From positions 60,229-124,228 of the forward strand of contig CAZRSF010000005.1 in NCBI GenBank assembly GCA_964602655.1: a stretch of DNA of 64,000 nt. Direction: 5' to 3'. The stretch comes from Moduliflexus sp964602655 (lineage in GTDB: Bacteria > Moduliflexota > Moduliflexia > Moduliflexales > Moduliflexaceae). A model generated the notes under the pieces. That model searched no databases, had not been told where the DNA came from, and saw only the letters and a program-made list of their open reading frames with translations. The position numbers and the translations under genes are program-made. Numbering within the stretch: position 1 is the first letter of the stretch; the number at the start of each line of letters is the position of its first letter. This document shows positions 62,048-64,000 of this stretch, piece by piece.

Positions 62048-63235
62048 TCACCACACGCGGCAGGCCATCCCTTTCAAATACGCGCCTTCCGGAAAGGCTA
62101 ACGCCACCGGATGGTCTTCGGCTTGCGTCATCGTCTGGATAATCTGCGCGTGACGATGCGCGTCGAGCGCGGCGTCTGCCACGATTTTATGAAACAAATC
62201 ATACGTCATCAGTCCGGAACAGGAGAACGTCAGCAGCAGACCGCCGGGACGCAGCGCCCGCATGGCGAGCCAGTTGATGTCTTTATAGCCCCGGCAGGCG
62301 CGTTCCAATTGCCCTTTGGATTCGGCGAATTTCGGCGGATCGAGAATCACGACATCGAATTGCCGTTCGGCATTGCGATACGTTCGCAATACTTTAAAGA
62401 CATCGCCAACCACCAGTTCGGTCTGTTCCATACTCAGCCCATTCAGTTCGATATTCTGGCGAGTAAGCTCCATCGCTTCAGCGGAAGATTCGATATTCGT
62501 GACATGTTTTGCGCCGTGTTTCAGAGCATACACACCGAATCCGCCGGTATAGGCAAAGCAATTCAGCACCTCGGCGCCGTTGGCGAACCGTGACAGTAAC
62601 GCCCGATTTTCGCGCTGATCGAGGTAGAATCCGGTTTTTTGGCCGCGTCGAATATCTACCAGAAAGCGCAGGCCGTGTTCCTGAATTTCAATCAATTCCG
62701 GCGGATTCTCCCCGGCTAAAACGCCGACCGATTCGGCAGTCAAGCCTTCTTTTTCGCGCACGTCCGCGTCGGAACGTTCATAGATGCCGATATGAGGCAT
62801 GATAGCCGCGAGTTCCTGCACAATCGTCGCTTTCCAAAATTCCGCGCCGGTCGAGAGAAATTGGCAGGCCAAAAAGTCGCCGTAGCGATCGATAATCACG
62901 CCGGGCAGCCTGTCGGATTCGGCATTGACCACGCGATAGGCGGTCGTATGAGTTAACGCCTTGCGAGCAAGTAATGCCTGTTCCAATCGCAGGCGAAAAA
63001 ACGCGGCATCAATCTCTTCTTCCTTTTCGAATGACCAGACACGGGCGACGATTTGCGACGTCGGCGAGTAGGCCGCGCGCGCGAGCCACTCGCCCTGCGC
63101 GGAATACACATTCATCGTGTCGCCGGGTTGCGGCGGCGTGCCTTGAATTTTGCCGACTGCCCCGGAAAATATCCAGGGATGGTGGCGCAGCACCGATTTT
63201 TCCCGTCCAGCTTTCAACATAATTGCAGCAGCCAT
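62048..63235 (-). CDS. rlmI: RlmI-type 23S rRNA m5C methyltransferase
   Basis: 395 residues. N-terminal PUA domain ('VLRHHPWIFSGAV'), the central 'GQKTGFYLDQRENR' motif, SAM-binding 'NCFAYTGGFGVYALK' and 'DVVILDPPKFAES', and catalytic Cys in 'LLTFSCSGLM'. The family modifies C1962 of 23S rRNA or closely related sites. It stands alone, convergent with the M50-like gene; no ribosome site is obvious. Confidence 0.9.
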   Translation of the reverse strand: MAAAIMLKAGREKSVLRHHPWIFSGAVGKIQGTPPQPGDTMNVYSAQGEWLARAAYSPTSQIVARVWSFEKEEEIDAAFFRLRLEQALLARKALTHTTAYRVVNAESDRLPGVIIDRYGDFLACQFLSTGAEFWKATIVQELAAIMPHIGIYERSDADVREKEGLTAESVGVLAGENPPELIEIQEHGLRFLVDIRRGQKTGFYLDQRENRALLSRFANGAEVLNCFAYTGGFGVYALKHGAKHVTNIESSAEAMELTRQNIELNGLSMEQTELVVGDVFKVLRTYRNAERQFDVVILDPPKFAESKGQLERACRGYKDINWLAMRALRPGGLLLTFSCSGLMTYDLFHKIVADAALDAHRHAQIIQTMTQAEDHPVALAFPEGAYLKGMACRVW

Positions 63236-63711
63236 GTAGTTGTCCTTTGTTCTCTCGTCTGCCTTCGACTATGACAGAGGATGATATGATTTTTTACCAC
63301 AGAGGCGTGGAAGAGATGAAGTCTCACCTGTTTTTCTCTCTGCTTTTCCTGCCGTAGTGGTTCATAATAATCGAATCGCTTAATACGCATAAGTTTCATA
63401 CGCGCTGATTCTGTCAATGATAAATCCATCGAGTCTTGTGTCAAGGCGCGGATTCGAGCGTAACACGGCGTCATTTGGCGAAACCGGCGTCTTCTGCCAG
63501 GGGCGATTGGGATGAATAATATCTCAACGCCGTCAGATGCGTTAACCGCCCCTGATCGCTTTTCCTCTGTATCCTCTTTTTTCTTGACAGTTTGCCTGTC
63601 CTACAGATGGCTTATCAACATGACGATTCCACCGATTTTTCACGATCCTTTTAGCTGAACGCTCTCTTTCCGGATGCTTGGCATCTGGCAGGTTGACATG
63701 TTCTCACTCTC
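63236..63711. other. Gene-free region before the RidA gene
   Basis: About 475 bp with no convincing gene or repeat. A TTGACA at about 63593 lacks a matching -10 at the usual distance. Promoters of rlmI and of the RidA gene should lie here. Confidence 0.4.
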
Positions 63712-64000
63712 ATGGAAAAAACAATTATTAGCACAACATTGGCTCCGCAAGCGATTGGGCCATATTCACAGGCAGTTCAAGTCGGAAATCTGCTGTTTGC
63801 CTCTGGTCAAATTCCGATCAATCCGACGACTGGCGAATTGGTGACAGAGTCATTCGAGGCGCAAGTACGGCAGGTTTTGAAAAATATCGAAGGCGTCTTA
63901 ACATCCGTCGGCGCGAATTTTTCGAATGTCGTCAAAACCACCGTCTTTTTGAAAGATATGGGGCAGTTTGCCGCAATGAACGCGATTTACGCGCAATGTT
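63712..64000 (+). CDS. RidA family protein, C-terminus off the window
   Basis: The first 96 residues, open at the right edge. 'MEKTIISTTLAPQAIGPYSQ' and 'GNLLFASGQIPINPTTGELV' and 'VVKTTVFLKDMGQFAAMNAI' match RidA (YjgF), which hydrolyses reactive enamine/imine intermediates from PLP enzymes. The catalytic Arg and Glu near the C-terminus are outside the window. Usual length is about 125, so roughly 30 residues are missing. Confidence 0.95.
   Translation, partial: MEKTIISTTLAPQAIGPYSQAVQVGNLLFASGQIPINPTTGELVTESFEAQVRQVLKNIEGVLTSVGANFSNVVKTTVFLKDMGQFAAMNAIYAQC

Overview
The window is a 64 kb scaffold piece from a diderm (Gram-negative-type) bacterium with roughly 50% GC. It contains two 10-base N runs (20317-20326 and 28151-28160), so it is a draft assembly, probably of an uncultured organism. 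Signs of a diderm are a secreted beta-barrel ending in Phe, a lipoprotein, and tandem membrane sensor kinases. The gene mix is MEP-pathway ispD/ispF, sucCD, a long-form hflX, rpoD, many signalling and STAND/AAA ATPases, toxin-antitoxin pairs and an hgcAB pair. An anaerobic environmental lineage such as candidate phylum KSB3/Modulibacteria would fit, but that is a low-confidence inference from gene content, not from a marker gene.

Layout. 1-6.1 kb: three tandem minus-strand sensory proteins (double-Cache/PAS, membrane/PAS kinase, Cache/HAMP/PAS/PocR kinase) with no response regulator beside them. 6.5-9.2 kb: cation efflux, outer-membrane barrel and a CcbP-like calcium-binding protein. 9.2-14.1 kb: hflX, a left-handed beta-helix protein, a secreted protein, ispD and ispF. 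14.3-22.2 kb: a TPR protein, an AT-rich exported protein, Uma2, folD, proC with two yggT-like genes, and a Clp1/Grc3-like kinase. 22.2-25.6 kb: a bacterial NACHT protein, a DUF4282 membrane protein and a lipoprotein. 25.9-30.2 kb: sucCD, a TetR regulator (cut by an assembly gap) divergent from a membrane protein, and a flavin reductase. 30.2-34.4 kb: a GlpA-like/FAD oxidoreductase/DUF1667 operon with a HAD phosphatase. 34.5-41.5 kb: accessory region with an AAA-PD-(D/E)XK protein, duplicated small gene pairs, a PIN toxin-antitoxin pair, gene remnants, and an AT-rich two-gene island whose second member has a clear PD-(D/E)XK signature. 41.5-46.9 kb: a MoxR AAA / VWA / SWIM-like cluster resembling E. 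coli yehLMPQ. 47-50 kb: an amino-acid racemase homologue lacking one catalytic Cys, a dual cNMP-binding protein and a MazF-type pair. 50-55 kb: a flavodoxin-SCP2-membrane fusion, DUF2141, then marR-hgcA-hgcB, the mercury-methylation genes, behind a 55-nt near-perfect palindrome. 55-64 kb: a membrane-anchored Clp-like AAA+ protein, a tRNA with a CAU anticodon, rpoD with an unusual region 4.2, an M50-like protease, an RlmI-type methyltransferase and the start of a RidA protein.

Two things stand out. First, the marR-hgcA-hgcB operon carries the diagnostic cap-helix motif and ferredoxin cysteines. Second, nearly every intergenic gap carries a long palindrome from one of several sequence families; some run into coding sequence and supply stop codons. 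The best candidate for an undescribed system is the AT-rich two-gene island at 38.8-41.0 kb, inserted between a truncated gene copy and a 27-bp remnant of the neighbouring AAA gene.
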